A stretch of DNA of 64,000 bases from Algirhabdus cladophorae (GCF_044772865.1 NZ_CP173029.1:2790001-2854000), one strand, 5' to 3'; positions 34,617 to 43,175 are shown, counted from the stretch's first letter. Notes: generated by a model not told the origin, from the sequence alone. A program made the numbers and translations.

Positions 34617-35345
34617 ATGAGACTTGAGGGCAAGACAGCAATCATCACTGGCGGGGCCCAAGGCTTTGGTGCGGGTATCGTGCGTAAATTCGCGCAAGAA
34701 GGCGCCAAAGTGATCGTGGCCGACATGAACCGTGACGGCGCGCAAGCCATCGCCACTGAGGTGGGTGGCCACGCAATTCAAACCGATGTGGCCTCGGGCG
34801 ACAGCATAGCCACCTTGGCAGCAACTCACCCCCAGCCCGACATCATCGTCAACAACGCAGGCATCACCCACCTGCCCAAACCTATGGAAGACGTCACCGA
34901 GGAAGAATTCGACCGCGTTCTCGCCGTGAACGCAAAATCCGTCTTTTTGATGTCGCAGTATTTCGTACCGATGATGAAAGCGCGCGGATCAGGCAACATC
35001 CTCAACGTCGCCTCAACAGCTGGCATCAGTCCGCGACCAGGGCTTAACTGGTACAACGCCTCCAAAGGCTGGATGATCACCGCCACCAAAACCATGGCCG
35101 TCGAATTGGCGCCCCATGGCGTGCGCGTCAATGCCTTGTGCCCAGTGGCCGGTGAAACGCCGCTTTTGGCCAGCTTCATGGGCGAAGACACCCCAGACCG
35201 ACGCGCGCAATTTTTGTCGACCATTCCGCTAGGCCGCTTTTCCCAACCCCAAGACATGGGCAACGCCGCTGCCTTTTTATGTTCCGACGAGGCCAGCATG
35301 ATCACTGGCGCAGCTCTCGAAGTTGACGGCGGTCGGTGCATCTAA
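34617..35345 (+). CDS. SDR-family oxidoreductase (FabG-like)
   Basis: A 242-residue short-chain dehydrogenase: cofactor motif TGGAQGFGAG (11-20), NNAG (79-82), S133 and the YxxxK pair Y146/K150, with AALEVDGG near the C-terminus. D36 after the second strand (VIVADMN) suggests NAD(H). Substrate unknown. It heads a five-gene operon; the next start shares a base with its stop (TAATG). Confidence 0.9.
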   Translation: MRLEGKTAIITGGAQGFGAGIVRKFAQEGAKVIVADMNRDGAQAIATEVGGHAIQTDVASGDSIATLAATHPQPDIIVNNAGITHLPKPMEDVTEEEFDRVLAVNAKSVFLMSQYFVPMMKARGSGNILNVASTAGISPRPGLNWYNASKGWMITATKTMAVELAPHGVRVNALCPVAGETPLLASFMGEDTPDRRAQFLSTIPLGRFSQPQDMGNAAAFLCSDEASMITGAALEVDGGRCI

Positions 35346-35689
35346 TGGCCCGACGGTTTCATATTCTCAGTGGCCATTTTGCCAGTTTTGAAGCCGCGCA
35401 GGCCTATTGCTATGACACCGAAACCATCAACGATCCTGAACAGATCAATCTGGAACAACCTGATGCAAGTATCGATGCAGACTATGTCGAAATTGGCTAC
35501 AAAGACGCAATCACCCACATGTTGAGCGACCTATTTGATGCCGCTACAGCCTCAGGACTATTGGCCGTTATAGGCTCGGCCAACACCGTGATCACCATCG
35601 GCCACACGGGTCTCTTGGGCGGCGACGCACAATTGGCCACAAACGACACATTGACCTATCTGGGTCTGTTTCACGAGGTGCGGACATGA
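35345..35689 (+). CDS. Uncharacterised 114-residue protein
   Basis: Starts MARRFHILSGHFASFEAAQAY, with DADYVEIGYKDAITHMLSDLF in the middle and a C-terminal LLAVIGSANTVITIGHTGLLGG part. Mixed alpha/beta composition, no signal peptide, no known motif. Its start shares one base with the SDR stop and its end overlaps the cupin start by four bases, so it is coding. A frame nine bases longer (35336) exists but begins inside the SDR gene. Function unknown. Confidence 0.7.
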   Translation: MARRFHILSGHFASFEAAQAYCYDTETINDPEQINLEQPDASIDADYVEIGYKDAITHMLSDLFDAATASGLLAVIGSANTVITIGHTGLLGGDAQLATNDTLTYLGLFHEVRT

Positions 35690-36039
35690 CCAAAGCAAAC
35701 ATTCCTGAAAAACTAAGCGAATTTGACGAACACTGGTCGCCCCGCATCATCGCCAGCTACAACGACAATGACGTGATGCTGGCAAAGTTCTCCGGCGAGT
35801 TTCATTGGCACAGCCATCCCGAAACCGATGACTTCTTTCTTGTGGTCGCAGGGCAGGTCGAGATTGATTTGCCGGATCAGACCATCGAGATGGGCGTGGG
35901 CGACATCTATGTGGTGCCCGCAGGCGTCGAACACCGCCCGCGCGCTGTCACCGACGAGGCCGCAGTTTTGCTGATAGAACCTAAAGGCACACCAAACACC
36001 GGCGATCCCGCCACAGCCGCGCCCAAGCCCACGATCTAG
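35686..36039 (+). CDS. Single-domain cupin protein
   Basis: A 117-residue cupin. Motif 1 is HWHSHPETDDFFLVVAGQVEI with the metal-binding histidines and glutamate; motif 2 is GDIYVVPAGVEHRPRA. Such small cupins act as dioxygenases, isomerases or binding proteins, so no activity is assigned. ATGA overlap with the upstream gene. Confidence 0.88.
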   Translation: MTKANIPEKLSEFDEHWSPRIIASYNDNDVMLAKFSGEFHWHSHPETDDFFLVVAGQVEIDLPDQTIEMGVGDIYVVPAGVEHRPRAVTDEAAVLLIEPKGTPNTGDPATAAPKPTI

Positions 36040-36360
36040 ATGCGCCAGCCCACACGCATATCCGTTTTTGCCGGGCAATTTCAAAGCCAGCCACTGGTTT
36101 TTGCTCATCTGATCGACAGTTTCGGGCTGGATCTGGATCTGGATCATGTTGAGGTCATCTGCCGTCGCGATCCCGCGGCCCCGTTGCGCCATGTTCTGGA
36201 TCACAAAGACGCCTGTTCGGTCGAGGACGCCATGGGGCTGCACGACACTTGTGTCATGATTTTTGAAGCCGCGTCGCCCCGCCTGCCCTGTCACGGCACC
36301 GATCAATTGCTGCATTTGGCAACGTTCACGGGCCACCGCATCGTGCCTGATATGTCATGA
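36040..36360 (+). CDS. Uncharacterised 106-residue protein
   Basis: Starts immediately after the cupin stop (TAGATG) and overlaps the peptidase start by ATGA. It has repeats of acidic/hydrophobic character (FGLDLDLDHVEV), two histidine-aspartate patches (LDHKDA, GLHDT) and three cysteines. No family recognised and no export signal. Coding status rests on the tight operon fit. Confidence 0.65.
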   Translation: MRQPTRISVFAGQFQSQPLVFAHLIDSFGLDLDLDHVEVICRRDPAAPLRHVLDHKDACSVEDAMGLHDTCVMIFEAASPRLPCHGTDQLLHLATFTGHRIVPDMS

Positions 36361-37295
36361 AACAAGGGCCTTTGAACCTGATCACCGATGTGGCGGGCCT
36401 GCGCGTCGGCAACGCCCACGACCCGAGGATCAACACCGGCAGCACAGTTTTGCTGGCCGATGCCCCGTTCACGGCTGGTGTGCATGTGATGGGTGGCGCC
36501 CCGGGCACCCGAGAGACCGATCTTTTGGCGCCAGATAAACTGGTGCAGCACGTCGATGCCTTGGTCCTGTCCGGCGGATCTGCCTTTGGTCTGGATGCAG
36601 CCAGTGGCGTCGCAGATGCGCTGCGCAGGCAAGGGCGCGGTTTCGCTGTGGGGGATCAACATGTACCGATTGTCCCTGCTGCAATCCTTTTCGATTTGCT
36701 CAATGGTGGCGCTAAAAACTGGGCTGAAAACCCCTACAAAGCCCTTGGCCGCGCAGCATTAGACGCCGCCAAACGGACCTTTGACCTTGGTGCCGTTGGT
36801 TGCGGATACGGGGCCACAACGGCCACTGGCGCGGGCGGTTTAGGCTCAGCCTCGACCCTGTTGGACACGGGCCACACGGTCGGTGCATTGGTCGGTGTGA
36901 ATGCTTTGGGCTCTGCCACCGTGGGCGATGGCCCGCATTTTTGGGCCGCCCCCTTCGAGTTGAACGCAGAATTCGGCGGCCTTGGCTGCGCTGCGGATTT
37001 CCCCAGCACGATGCCTGCCACCAAGCTGTCGGATCAAAACACCACTATCGCAATTGTCGCCACGGATGCGACCCTGACCCAGGCGCAATGCACCCGATTG
37101 GCCACGGCAGCACATGACGGCATGGCACGGGCCTTGGTGCCATCGCACACACCCTTTGATGGGGATATCGTCTTTGCCGCCAGCACAGCTGCAAGGCCCG
37201 TGAGTGATGCCGATTTGATCGATTTATGCCATGCCGCCAGCACCACTCTGGCCCGGGCCATCGCGCGTGGTATCTGGCACCGGAACTCTACCTAA
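36357..37295 (+). CDS. P1 (DmpA-type) family peptidase
   Basis: A 312-residue protein of the P1/DmpA aminopeptidase group, self-processing enzymes with an Ntn-like fold. Evidence: start LITDVAGLRVGNAHD, then GTRETDLLAP, VDALVLSGGSAFGLDAASGV, GAVGCGYGATTATG and the conserved ALVGVNALGSATV block. Substrate unknown; family members cleave N-terminal residues of peptides or amides. It closes the SDR operon and overlaps the convergent small exported protein by 8 bases. Confidence 0.9.
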   Translation: MKQGPLNLITDVAGLRVGNAHDPRINTGSTVLLADAPFTAGVHVMGGAPGTRETDLLAPDKLVQHVDALVLSGGSAFGLDAASGVADALRRQGRGFAVGDQHVPIVPAAILFDLLNGGAKNWAENPYKALGRAALDAAKRTFDLGAVGCGYGATTATGAGGLGSASTLLDTGHTVGALVGVNALGSATVGDGPHFWAAPFELNAEFGGLGCAADFPSTMPATKLSDQNTTIAIVATDATLTQAQCTRLATAAHDGMARALVPSHTPFDGDIVFAASTAARPVSDADLIDLCHAASTTLARAIARGIWHRNST

Positions 37296-37635
37296 GGAAA
37301 TACTCGTTGCCCTTGGCTTGGCCGGGATTGCGAAATTCGACACCCACCAATTTACCAGTCGAGTTTTTAAGAGGCAGCACCGCCTGACAACCATCCAATT
37401 TGAATTCAGGTATTTTGCGGCAAAACTCGCCACCGGTCAGAGTCCATGTGCCTTTGTATCCTGACCCGCGATATTTGCCGTTCAGCTTGCCGTTTTTGCG
37501 CAGGCGTACTTCGCCGTCGTTAGCACCAATCAGTTTCTTGCCAATCACCGCTTTCACTGTAGACGCCGTGTCCGCATGCAGCGCTTGGGCAGGCAGGCTT
37601 AGCATCAAGGCCATCAAACTCACTCGAATAAACAT
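37288..37635 (-). CDS. Small exported protein, unknown
   Basis: 115 residues with a signal peptide (about 1-21, MFIRVSLMALMLSLPAQALHA). The mature part is short, lysine- and glycine-rich (LRKNGKLNGKYRGSGYKGTW) with two cysteines (EFCRKIP, DGCQAV) that may form a disulfide, and looks like a small beta-barrel. No family recognised. AAGGGA lies 6 bases upstream of the ATG. Confidence 0.75.
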   Translation of the reverse strand: MFIRVSLMALMLSLPAQALHADTASTVKAVIGKKLIGANDGEVRLRKNGKLNGKYRGSGYKGTWTLTGGEFCRKIPEFKLDGCQAVLPLKNSTGKLVGVEFRNPGQAKGNEYFLR

Positions 37636-37712
37636 AAAAATCCCTTTCAGTATTTGAATGGGAACAGGCTAAACCCTGCCGCTTCGACCACAAAGACAAT
37701 TTGCAACAGCCG

Positions 37713-38495
37713 CTATCCAGACCCCAAGATCGCTTGCATCAAGGGGCTTTCCGGATCCGCCAATCCATCAATAATATCAAAATGATGGCGCTCGGGGACC
37801 ACCTCGATGGGGCAGTCCCACGCATGCGCCAACCACTGGGCGTGCTGTACAAAAACCGGACGTTCGGCGGCCCCGACCCAAACCGTTGTGGCCGCATCGC
37901 TGGCCTTGCGGTGCAACATTGGGCTTTCTGCTTCGGCCTCGGCCATGTCCAGCCGCAGGTCTTCATTCATCGAAGTCTTCAACATCTCGCGCAGGTCAGA
38001 CACCGGCGAAATAGGCACGCAGCGGGCAATCCGATCGCGCGCAGTCAGACGAACATCTAAACACAGCATCCGTGCCACCAAATGCCCGCCTGCTGAATGA
38101 CCGGCCAAACAAATTGGCCCGGCTACTTTGCGCGCGGCCGTATCTATGGCCACGGCGACCTCTGCCGTGATCTGCGAAATCCGCGCCTCAGGGGCCAGCG
38201 TGTAACTGGGCATCGCCACAGCCCATCCGCGTGCCACACCGCCTGCCGCAAAGCCCGACCAATCCTTGCGATCGCGTGCTTTCCAATAGCCCCCATGCAC
38301 AAAGACCATCAGCCCGCGAATATCCCCCTCGGGATAGAAAATATCCATCTTTTGACGCGGCTCGGATCCATAGGGAATGTCCAACTCTGCCCGCGCTGTG
38401 GCCCGAAATGCGCGCGCCTCGGCCACCCATCGCGGCGGGTAGCTGTCACCACCCGGAATATGTCCCCCGTTTTCATAGGCGTCATCATAATCCAT
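37713..38495 (-). CDS. Alpha/beta hydrolase, arylformamidase-like
   Basis: A 260-residue alpha/beta hydrolase. The oxyanion segment VFVHGGYW (HGGxW) and nucleophile elbow AGHSAGGH match the kynurenine formamidase type seen in eukaryotes and some bacteria; a late histidine lies in PERHHFDII. It could hydrolyse N-formylkynurenine, but other tryptophan genes are absent nearby, so this is a family-level call. It is divergent from the semialdehyde dehydrogenase gene. Confidence 0.75.
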   Translation of the reverse strand: MDYDDAYENGGHIPGGDSYPPRWVAEARAFRATARAELDIPYGSEPRQKMDIFYPEGDIRGLMVFVHGGYWKARDRKDWSGFAAGGVARGWAVAMPSYTLAPEARISQITAEVAVAIDTAARKVAGPICLAGHSAGGHLVARMLCLDVRLTARDRIARCVPISPVSDLREMLKTSMNEDLRLDMAEAEAESPMLHRKASDAATTVWVGAAERPVFVQHAQWLAHAWDCPIEVVPERHHFDIIDGLADPESPLMQAILGSG

Positions 38496-38587
38496 CGCCG
38501 AAACCCCTGCCTCATTTACAATCCCATGGACAATGGCCGATCAAAATGCTTTGCAAAAGGCAAATCTGAAAAAGGGGAGTTTTCATC

Positions 38588-40060
38588 ATGTCCGAACCCA
38601 CGAATCTTGCCGCCCGCCTGTCCGATCCGTCTTTGTTGGCGACCAAAGCCTATATCAACGGAGAATGGGCCGAAGCAGCCTCAGGAAATACTTACGATGT
38701 GGTGAACCCTGCGCGCGGTGACGTCATCGCCACGGTCGTTGATCTAGACCGTGCCGATGTGGCCCGCGCCATCGCCGGTGCTGAAGCGGCGCAAAAAGAC
38801 TGGGCCAAACGCACCGCGAAAGAGCGCGCCAATATCTTGCGCGCGTGGTTCAACCTTATGATGGAAAACCAAGAGGACCTTGCGATTATCCTAACCGCCG
38901 AGATGGGCAAACCACTGGCCGAAGCCCGTGGTGAGATTGGCTATGGCGCGTCATTCGTCGAATTTTTCGCCGAAGAGGCCAAGCGCATCCACGGCGAAAC
39001 AATCCCCGGACACATGCCCGACAAACGCATCACAGTGATCAAACAACCCATCGGTGTGGCCGCTTCGATCACCCCGTGGAACTTCCCCAACGCTATGATC
39101 ACCCGCAAATGTGCCCCTGCCTTGGCCGCTGGTTGTGCCTTCGTCGCCCGCCCGTCCGAGCTGACGCCACTGTCTGCGCTGGCCTTGGGCGTGCTGGCCG
39201 AACGGGCTGGCCTGCCCGCTGGTATTTTGCAGATTGTGCCCTCCAACGATGCCTCTGCCATTGGCAAGGAATTCTGCGAGAACCACACAGTCCGCAAGCT
39301 GACCTTCACAGGCTCCACCGCCGTGGGGCGCATCCTGCTGGCCCAAGCCGCCCCGCAAGTGATGAAATGCTCCATGGAACTGGGCGGCAACGCACCGTTC
39401 ATTGTCTTTGACGACGCCGATCTTGACGAAGCCGTCGTGGGTGCCATGGCCTGCAAATTCCGCAACAACGGCCAGACCTGCGTCTGTGCAAACCGCATCT
39501 ACGTGCAATCGGGCGTCTACGATGCCTTTGCCGAAAAGTTCGCTGAAGCCGTGCGCGCCTTGAAAGTCGGCGACGGGTTTGAAGGGGCCGAAATGGGGCC
39601 GCTGATTTCCGAAAATGCCGTCAAAAAGGTCAAAGACCATATCGCGGATGCCACCTCCAAAGGGGCCAAAATCCACGTGGGCGGCAACCCGCACGACTTG
39701 GGGCCGCTTTACTTTGAACCCACGATCCTCACTGGCGTGACCCAAGACATGAAGGTCAGCCAAGAAGAAACATTCGGCCCCATGGCGCCTTTGTTCAAAT
39801 TCGAGACCGAGGACGAAGTGATCGCCATGGCCAACGACACGATCTTTGGTCTGGCCGCCTATTTCTACGCCAAAGACCTCAGCCGCGTCTACAAAGTGGC
39901 CGAAGCGCTAGAATACGGCATTGTGGGCATCAACACTGGTATCATCTCTACCGAAGTTGGCCCGTTTGGCGGGGTCAAACAATCGGGCCTTGGCCGCGAG
40001 GGATCGACCCACGGCATCGAGGAATACATGGAAATGAAATACATGTGCATGTCGGTATAA
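38588..40060 (+). CDS. Succinate-semialdehyde dehydrogenase-like ALDH
   Basis: A 490-residue hydrolytic aldehyde dehydrogenase most like GabD: PWNFPNAMITRK, E264 (MELGGNAP), nucleophile C298 (FRNNGQTCVCANR) and SGLGREGS near the end. One key residue differs: the cofactor-binding lysine of the usual KPAxxTP motif is R188 here (VARPSELTP). AAAAGGGGAG lies upstream of the ATG. It is followed after four bases by the flavin monooxygenase, so the two probably act in one pathway; the true substrate may be another semialdehyde. Confidence 0.85.
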   Translation: MSEPTNLAARLSDPSLLATKAYINGEWAEAASGNTYDVVNPARGDVIATVVDLDRADVARAIAGAEAAQKDWAKRTAKERANILRAWFNLMMENQEDLAIILTAEMGKPLAEARGEIGYGASFVEFFAEEAKRIHGETIPGHMPDKRITVIKQPIGVAASITPWNFPNAMITRKCAPALAAGCAFVARPSELTPLSALALGVLAERAGLPAGILQIVPSNDASAIGKEFCENHTVRKLTFTGSTAVGRILLAQAAPQVMKCSMELGGNAPFIVFDDADLDEAVVGAMACKFRNNGQTCVCANRIYVQSGVYDAFAEKFAEAVRALKVGDGFEGAEMGPLISENAVKKVKDHIADATSKGAKIHVGGNPHDLGPLYFEPTILTGVTQDMKVSQEETFGPMAPLFKFETEDEVIAMANDTIFGLAAYFYAKDLSRVYKVAEALEYGIVGINTGIISTEVGPFGGVKQSGLGREGSTHGIEEYMEMKYMCMSV

Positions 40061-40064
40061 TCCA

Positions 40065-41318
40065 ATGACCGTGCTGATCGCAGGGGCTGGTATCGCGGGG
40101 CTGACCCTTGGCCTGACCCTGCATCAAATCGGCGTATCCTTTCGGATTTTTGAGCGTGTTCGCCAAATGCAGCCCCTCGGGGTTGGCATCAATCTACAAC
40201 CAACCGCCGTGCGCGAGCTGACCGCTCTGGGCCTTGCCCCGATGTTGGACGAGATTGGGGTCGCCACCCAGACCTACGGCTTTTACACCCGCACCGGGAT
40301 CGAAGTTTGGTCCGAACCGCGCGGTTTGGCTGCAGGCTATAACTGGCCTCAATATTCAGTGCACCGCGGCCATCTGCAAATGCGCCTCTTTGATGAATTG
40401 ATCAGCCGTGCGGGCCCAGAGTCTGTCCTGCTCGATTATCCCGCCGGTGCCTATAAAAACACACGCAGCGGGGTCACGCTGCACTTTGAGAATGGCCAAG
40501 ATCCCGTGCATGGCACGGCTCTAATTGGGGCAGACGGCGTGCATTCTGCGATCCGTCATCAGATGTATCCCACCGAAGGCCCGCCCAAATGGTCCGGCGC
40601 AATTTTGTGGCGGGGCACCTCATTGGCTAAGCCCTTCCTGACCGATGCCTCCATGATCCTTGCAGGCAACGATACAATCCGTATCGTGGCCTACCCAATT
40701 TCCAAACCTGATCCCATAACCGGCCTTGCGACGATCAACTGGCTTGCCGAAAAAACTGTAGATCCAGCCACGCAGCGCGCCAAAAACGACTGGAACCGCC
40801 AAGTCGCCACCAGCATGTTTGCACATCACTTTGCCGATTGGACATTTGATTGGCTGGATGTTCCTGCTCTGATCCGCGCGGCTGACGCGGTTTATGAATA
40901 CCCGATGATTGATCGCGATCCCGTCGACAGCTGGACTGACGGCGCGGTCACTTTGATCGGTGATGCAGCCCACGCCACCTATCCCGTTGGATCAAGTGGG
41001 GCCAGCCAAGCCATTTTGGACGCACGGGTGCTGGGCGCAAAACTGCTGGACTCAGGCGTCACCCCTGACGCCCTAGAAAGCTACGACGCCCAAATTCGCC
41101 CCATCGCCAACGCAGTTACTTTGGCCAATCGCGGCAACGGACCAGACGCGATTATGCAACTGGCCGAGGATCGCTGCAACGGCGATTTTTCAAAACTCGA
41201 CGCAGCCCTTCCAATGCCCGAGCGCGCCCAACACGCAGCCCATTACAAATCCATCGCGGGCCTTGCCCCTGATCAGATCAACCAAGCAGCCCCCATTTTG
41301 CCACCCTCGTTTCTTTAG
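40065..41318 (+). CDS. FAD-dependent monooxygenase, PhzS-like
   Basis: A 417-residue class A flavoprotein hydroxylase: GxGxxG (IAGAGIAGLTLG, 5-16), the DG motif (IGADGVHSAIR) and the GD motif (LIGDAAHATYPVGSSGASQA). The sequence GVGINLQPTAVREL resembles PhzS-type enzymes that hydroxylate aromatic acids. No membrane segment. It starts four bases after the dehydrogenase stop. Substrate unknown; an aromatic or heteroaromatic carboxylate is plausible. Confidence 0.85.
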   Translation: MTVLIAGAGIAGLTLGLTLHQIGVSFRIFERVRQMQPLGVGINLQPTAVRELTALGLAPMLDEIGVATQTYGFYTRTGIEVWSEPRGLAAGYNWPQYSVHRGHLQMRLFDELISRAGPESVLLDYPAGAYKNTRSGVTLHFENGQDPVHGTALIGADGVHSAIRHQMYPTEGPPKWSGAILWRGTSLAKPFLTDASMILAGNDTIRIVAYPISKPDPITGLATINWLAEKTVDPATQRAKNDWNRQVATSMFAHHFADWTFDWLDVPALIRAADAVYEYPMIDRDPVDSWTDGAVTLIGDAAHATYPVGSSGASQAILDARVLGAKLLDSGVTPDALESYDAQIRPIANAVTLANRGNGPDAIMQLAEDRCNGDFSKLDAALPMPERAQHAAHYKSIAGLAPDQINQAAPILPPSFL

Positions 41319-41589
41319 TCCTGAAATATTTCGGGGGTGTCAGGGCAGAGCCCCCGCTTCGCGTCAGCTTGCGACAGCATTTGGAACGGTCCATGACTTT
41401 GACCTCTGCCTTACAGGTTTCCTTCGAATCCAGAAAAGGAACCCGCGCTGTAACCCCGTCACCCAATGGTTTGTGAAAAAATCAAGTGTTCTACTCACAG
41501 ACAAATCCTCAAATCCATTTTTGGTGCAACTGCAGCAACAAGGCGGTTTGGTTTTGGCCGATTTTGGCCTTTTGAATAGCCAGTTCGGT

Positions 41590-41641
41590 GTATGGCACCC
41601 CAGCCATACAGCTGCCATACGCCTGCCATACGTTGTATGGC
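41590..41641. repeat. GTATGGC/GCCATAC heptamer array
   Basis: Five copies in 52 bp: GTATGGC at 41590 and 41635, and GCCATAC at 41603, 41614 and 41625. The three inner copies are spaced exactly 11 bases apart, one helical turn, and the outer two are inverted. GTATGGCACCCC is repeated exactly at 41590 and 41635. It looks like a multi-site protein-binding region or a mobile-repeat remnant. Confidence 0.7.
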
Positions 41642-41669
41642 ACCCCTTGTTGTCAGGTAATTTGCACAC

Positions 41670-41700
41670 AAAAAGCCCCCGCACTTTGCAGTGCGAGGGC
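41670..41700 (-). terminator. Rho-independent terminator of hsp20
   Basis: On the minus strand a GC-rich hairpin (GCCC-tc-GCACT, loop GCAA, AGTGC-gg-GGGC, 41700-41675) is followed by TTTTT. It lies 26 bases after the hsp20 stop. Confidence 0.82.
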
Positions 41701-41725
41701 CACATCCAACAGGGAGGTTCAGATG

Positions 41726-42196
41726 TTAATTTACAGCTTTTGCGTCAACCACGTCTTTTTCGATGGCAGGTGTTTGGCCAATCTCAATCCGGCGCGGTTT
41801 TAGGGCCTCGGGTACTTCGCGTACCAATTCAATGTTCAGCATCCCATCCACATGGCTGGCCCCAGTCACATGGATATGATCGGCCAGATGGAACCGACGT
41901 TCAAAAGCCCGCGTCGCGATCCCGCGGTGCAAATAGCTTTTGGCGTCGCCGTCCTCGGCCGCTTTTTTGGCGCTGACAAAAAGGGCGCGTTCCTTGACCT
42001 CGATGTTTAGCTCATTTTCGGAAAAACCGGCCACGGCAATCGAAATACGATAGGCATCATCTGCCGTTTTTTCGATGTTGTAGGGCGGATAGCTGGGTTG
42101 CGAGACTTCGGTGTTCAAAACCCGGTCCATGAGGTCGGCAATTTGGTCAAAGCCAATGGTTGCACGGTGCATGGGTGTAAAATCAAAACTTCTCAT
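41726..42196 (-). CDS. Small heat-shock protein (Hsp20/IbpA type)
   Basis: A 156-residue ATP-independent chaperone that holds unfolding proteins. N-terminus RSFDFTPMHRATIGFDQI, then the alpha-crystallin domain (about 35-130) with PPYNIEKT, DDAYRISIAVAGFSENEL and ending in the C-terminal tail with the IEIG-type anchor (RRIEIGQTP). Two ATGs are possible; I chose 42196 because AAGGA sits 9 bases upstream, while the one at 42205 has no spacing. Heat regulation is suggested by the RpoH-type promoter and leader hairpin. Confidence 0.93.
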   Translation of the reverse strand: MRSFDFTPMHRATIGFDQIADLMDRVLNTEVSQPSYPPYNIEKTADDAYRISIAVAGFSENELNIEVKERALFVSAKKAAEDGDAKSYLHRGIATRAFERRFHLADHIHVTGASHVDGMLNIELVREVPEALKPRRIEIGQTPAIEKDVVDAKAVN

Positions 42197-42203
42197 TTTG
42201 GTC

Positions 42204-42219
42204 ATCCTTTCAAAGCGAT
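42204..42219 (-). promoter_or_regulatory. ROSE-like RNA thermometer hairpin at hsp20 start
   Basis: In the mRNA AUCGCUUUGAAAGGAU folds as AUC-(bulged G)-CUU, loop UGA, AAG-GAU, hiding the AAGGA ribosome site. The UCGCU strand opposite AGGA matches the conserved UYGCU core of ROSE thermometers of rhizobial small heat-shock genes. The leader also has a 10-base direct repeat (42224-42233 and 42262-42271). Confidence 0.5.
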
Positions 42220-42292
42220 AACAGATCAGACCCTCCTCTGTGGGACGGGCCTTTCAGGGTGGATCAGACCCTTTTGCGGCGTCTGATGAGAA

Positions 42293-42323
42293 GGATGTGG
42301 GAAGGCGCACACCCTCTTTCAAG
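42293..42323 (-). promoter_or_regulatory. RpoH (sigma-32)-type promoter of hsp20
   Basis: On the minus strand CTTGAAA (42323-42317) is followed, after about 17 bases, by CACATCC within CCCACATCC (42301-42293). This is close to the alphaproteobacterial heat-shock pattern CTTGAA / CCCATnT. The predicted leader is about 90 nt. Confidence 0.55.
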
Positions 42324-42359
42324 AGGATAATTTGCAAAAAATCTGCGCGGCACGCAGAC

Positions 42360-43175
42360 CTAGGGTTTGACGAATTTGGCACCCGTATCGCGTCGCTGAC
42401 CAGACATCAAAACACGTCGCGGCTCAGGCGCTTGCGGCAGGAAATATCCCTTACCAGCGGCTAATTCTGCGCGAATACGCGCCAAGGGTTCTTCCAGATC
42501 AGTGCCCAGCGAAACCTTCTTGTCACCCATGGTCGCCATGGCAGACACAACCGAAACAATCTGCGGCTCGCCGCTGTCAAAGCTGAAAATAGGTGCGCCA
42601 GATGCCCCAAAGTCTACGTCACAAGACATCACAACACTGCCCATCTGACGGCCCAAAACAGCACATGTTTCTTGAATAGACGGCGCCTGATCGCGCCCCC
42701 GCGCATAGGATACAACCCCCACCTCCTCGCCGGCGCGAGGCCTGCTGGCGATGGCAAAAGGCTTTACCTTGGTATCCCGGATTGGCCGATCCAGTTCCAA
42801 AACGGCCACGTCAACAGCTGTCCGAGTAACCGTCCCATCCATCACATAATCTGGATGCACCACAGCCCGCCGCACGCCGCGGTAGGACTGTGCCCGCCCG
42901 CCGCGCCAACCCGCCAAAAACTGTATCGTTGCCGGGTCAATCCGTGCATTTGTCTCACGATCAAATAAACAATGCGCAGCCGTCAAAACCAGATTGTCAG
43001 CGATCAAGGCACCAGAACAAAAACCGCGCCCACCAATGTCCAATTGCCCCACGGCATCCCAACCACGCGCTTGATCGCCAGTTTGCAATGTGGCCAATGG
43101 ACTGTCTTCTGCCACAGCCATGGACCCCGCAAAAACGAGGCAAATAGCGCAGAAAAAGGCTTTGAAACTAGGCAT
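42360..43175 (-). CDS. Exported trypsin-like serine protease
   Basis: A 271-residue S1 protease. Signal peptide about 1-22 (ending SMAVAED). Catalytic triad: H in LTAAHC, D in AVDVAVLEL and S in DFGASGAPIF, with the usual cysteine after the histidine. The substrate pocket cannot be judged safely. It is probably periplasmic. I chose the ATG at 43175; the frame extends eight codons further. It is 78 bp downstream of glcF on the same strand, likely a separate unit. Confidence 0.85.
   Translation of the reverse strand: MPSFKAFFCAICLVFAGSMAVAEDSPLATLQTGDQARGWDAVGQLDIGGRGFCSGALIADNLVLTAAHCLFDRETNARIDPATIQFLAGWRGGRAQSYRGVRRAVVHPDYVMDGTVTRTAVDVAVLELDRPIRDTKVKPFAIASRPRAGEEVGVVSYARGRDQAPSIQETCAVLGRQMGSVVMSCDVDFGASGAPIFSFDSGEPQIVSVVSAMATMGDKKVSLGTDLEEPLARIRAELAAGKGYFLPQAPEPRRVLMSGQRRDTGAKFVKP

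Larger units (their letters stand above)
41319..41725. other. 407-bp non-coding region
   Basis: I see no gene here on either strand. It contains GAAATATTTC and a CGGGGG/CCCCCG hairpin (41332-41356) just after the monooxygenase stop, an imperfect GGTTTCCTT/AAGGAACC dyad near 41418-41446, the heptamer array (41590-41641) and the hsp20 terminator. Longer open frames crossing it run into neighbouring genes and lack coding character. Confidence 0.6.

Noticed and set aside
41263..41976. 237-residue plus-strand open frame spanning the non-coding region
   Set aside because: It overlaps the monooxygenase end and hsp20 antisense, and passes through the heptamer array and a terminator; no domain.
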